From: Deltaproteobacteria bacterium
GTDB lineage: Bacteria > Myxococcota_A > UBA796 > SXON01
Length of the DNA stretch: 64,000 nucleotides
Assembly: GCA_947445035.1 (NCBI GenBank)
Contig: CANFCK010000003.1
Coordinates: 124,001-188,000, forward strand
Direction of reading: 5' to 3'
Part shown: positions 63,315-64,000 of the stretch, piece by piece
Layout of the letters: the number at the start of each line of letters is the position of its first letter
Position numbering within the stretch: the stretch's first letter is position 1
Program-made: the position numbers and the translations under genes
Notes under the pieces: generated by a model
Told to the model about the DNA's origin: nothing
What the model saw: only the letters and a program-made list of their open reading frames with translations
The model's database searches: none

Positions 63315-64000
63315 TCACCCCACCCCCAACTCCTCCGCCCGCCTACGCGTCTGCTCCCGATGCGCCGGCTCCAGGCGGTACCAGTTGACGCCGCCGCAGC
63401 GAGCGCACGCGCCTTCGAAGCGGCCGGCGAGGTGCTGCATCCGCAGGCGCGTGGCCCGTTCGCCCTCCCACAACTCGCGGAAGCCCGCCCCTGCGAGTGA
63501 GCCCAGATCGAGTTCGCCGCCGAGATCGGCGCAACACATCATCAAGTGACCATCGTGCCGAACGACGGGCGTAAACCACGCACCGGGGCAGGCGTCGCGC
63601 TTTGGGTGGGCGTCGTCGGCCTGCCAGGGGCGGTCCGCCCAAACGCCGACCGAAAATCCCTCCTCGTGGCGGGCGACCACCCCGGCCGCCGCGAGCGCCT
63701 CGTCGTAGAGTCGGTCCGCGGCCGCCTGTCCCGAGGCGCCGCCGCCGACGCTCAGCCGCTTGAAGAGCACCTCCAGGTGGCCGCCGGGCGAGGGGTGACA
63801 GCGCGCCAGGCCCTCCCAGTAGTCCAGGAACGGCCGCGCCTCGTGGGCGTTGCCGGGCTGGACCACGAACTGGACCTGCACGTCAAGTCGGCCCGCGTCG
63901 CCACGATGGGCGAGCAGGTACCGCGCTGCTCGGCGCACCTTGGCCAGCCCTTCGCGGCCCTTCACCCGCCGGTAGGTGGCCGCCGTCGCCGCGTCGATGG
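63315..64000 (-). CDS. Radical SAM/SPASM protein, 5' end beyond the window
   Basis: The last 228 codons of a gene running off the right edge. The visible start, SIDAATAATYRRVKG (partly from the last bases), is the strand typically following the TNG motif of radical SAM barrels. A SPASM-like Cys set follows: DACPGAWFTPVVRHDG, LMMCCADLGGELDLG, then FEGACARCGG. The radical SAM cluster motif itself must lie outside the window. Together with the twin-barrel protein at 58.8 kb this is the third radical SAM protein in 21 kb. Confidence 0.8.
   Translation of the reverse strand, partial: IDAATAATYRRVKGREGLAKVRRAARYLLAHRGDAGRLDVQVQFVVQPGNAHEARPFLDYWEGLARCHPSPGGHLEVLFKRLSVGGGASGQAAADRLYDEALAAAGVVARHEEGFSVGVWADRPWQADDAHPKRDACPGAWFTPVVRHDGHLMMCCADLGGELDLGSLAGAGFRELWEGERATRLRMQHLAGRFEGACARCGGVNWYRLEPAHREQTRRRAEELGVG

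Overview
The window is a dense, very GC-rich bacterial chromosome segment (roughly 70% GC by eye; no phage, insertion sequence or CRISPR seen). The gene repertoire points to a Gram-negative deltaproteobacterial lineage of the Myxococcota/Bradymonadota type. The pointers are many short-signal lipoproteins with Asp/Thr/Ser-rich linkers, a MopE-like Asp/Cys-repeat plus FG-GAP surface protein, SPOR and LysM envelope proteins, ferredoxin-dependent KorAB and GGDEF-EAL signalling. This is inferred from content only; no marker gene was aligned.

Layout. 0.1-5.6 kb: rimP-nusA-ylxR/ylxQ fusion-infB-DUF503 translation/transcription operon. 5.6-8.4 kb: SPOR and LysM proteins, then short dprA and a DUF494 gene. 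8.4-13.7 kb (minus): RmlA-like nucleotidyltransferase, GGDEF-EAL regulator, BtrH-like protein and an HTH/AT-hook protein; rmlB-like dehydratase divergent. 14.7-22 kb: HExxH mini-protease, MopE/FG-GAP lipoprotein, and a four-gene minus operon (glycosyltransferase-like, beta-helix lipoprotein, small lipoprotein, membrane-anchored E2-like pseudoenzyme). 22-27 kb: korA-korB-HAD phosphatase, DUF309 and HEAT genes, then an intergenic region with two perfect DnaA boxes. 27-34.6 kb: hypothetical protein, BtpA-like barrel, degenerate Y-family polymerase, Fe-S PD-(D/E)XK nuclease, three lipoproteins and an MFS relic. 34.7-39.5 kb: M20 peptidase, then a minus operon with CDGSH protein, gluconate-dehydrogenase-subunit-3-like protein and a GMC oxidoreductase carrying a ferredoxin-like Cys motif.

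39.5-52 kb: an unusual-type ileS, radical SAM and arylsulfotransferase-like genes on plus. On minus runs one long apparent operon, murA-dnaG-rpoD-tRNA-Ile(UAU)-zinc ribbon gene-THUMP methyltransferase, with a 12-G tract in its presumed leader. 52-64 kb: a 2,228-residue pentapeptide/coiled-coil/TPR membrane protein, a radical SAM protein with a degenerate second barrel, a glycosyltransferase, a lipoprotein and a second radical SAM/SPASM protein cut by the window edge.

How parts fit together. The housekeeping blocks couple translation initiation factors, primase, major sigma factor, cell-wall precursor synthesis and AUA decoding. Accessory blocks are mostly envelope-directed: lipoproteins, sugar-nucleotide enzymes, glycosyltransferases and a periplasmic redox module. 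The strongest candidates for undescribed biology are the 2,228-residue protein, the GMC/subunit-3/CDGSH redox module, the twin-barrel radical SAM protein, and the UAU-anticodon tRNA embedded in the rpoD operon. Convergent genes almost touch or overlap, so start and stop calls are tightly constrained; several starts are GTG or TTG chosen from Shine-Dalgarno spacing and stop-start overlaps.
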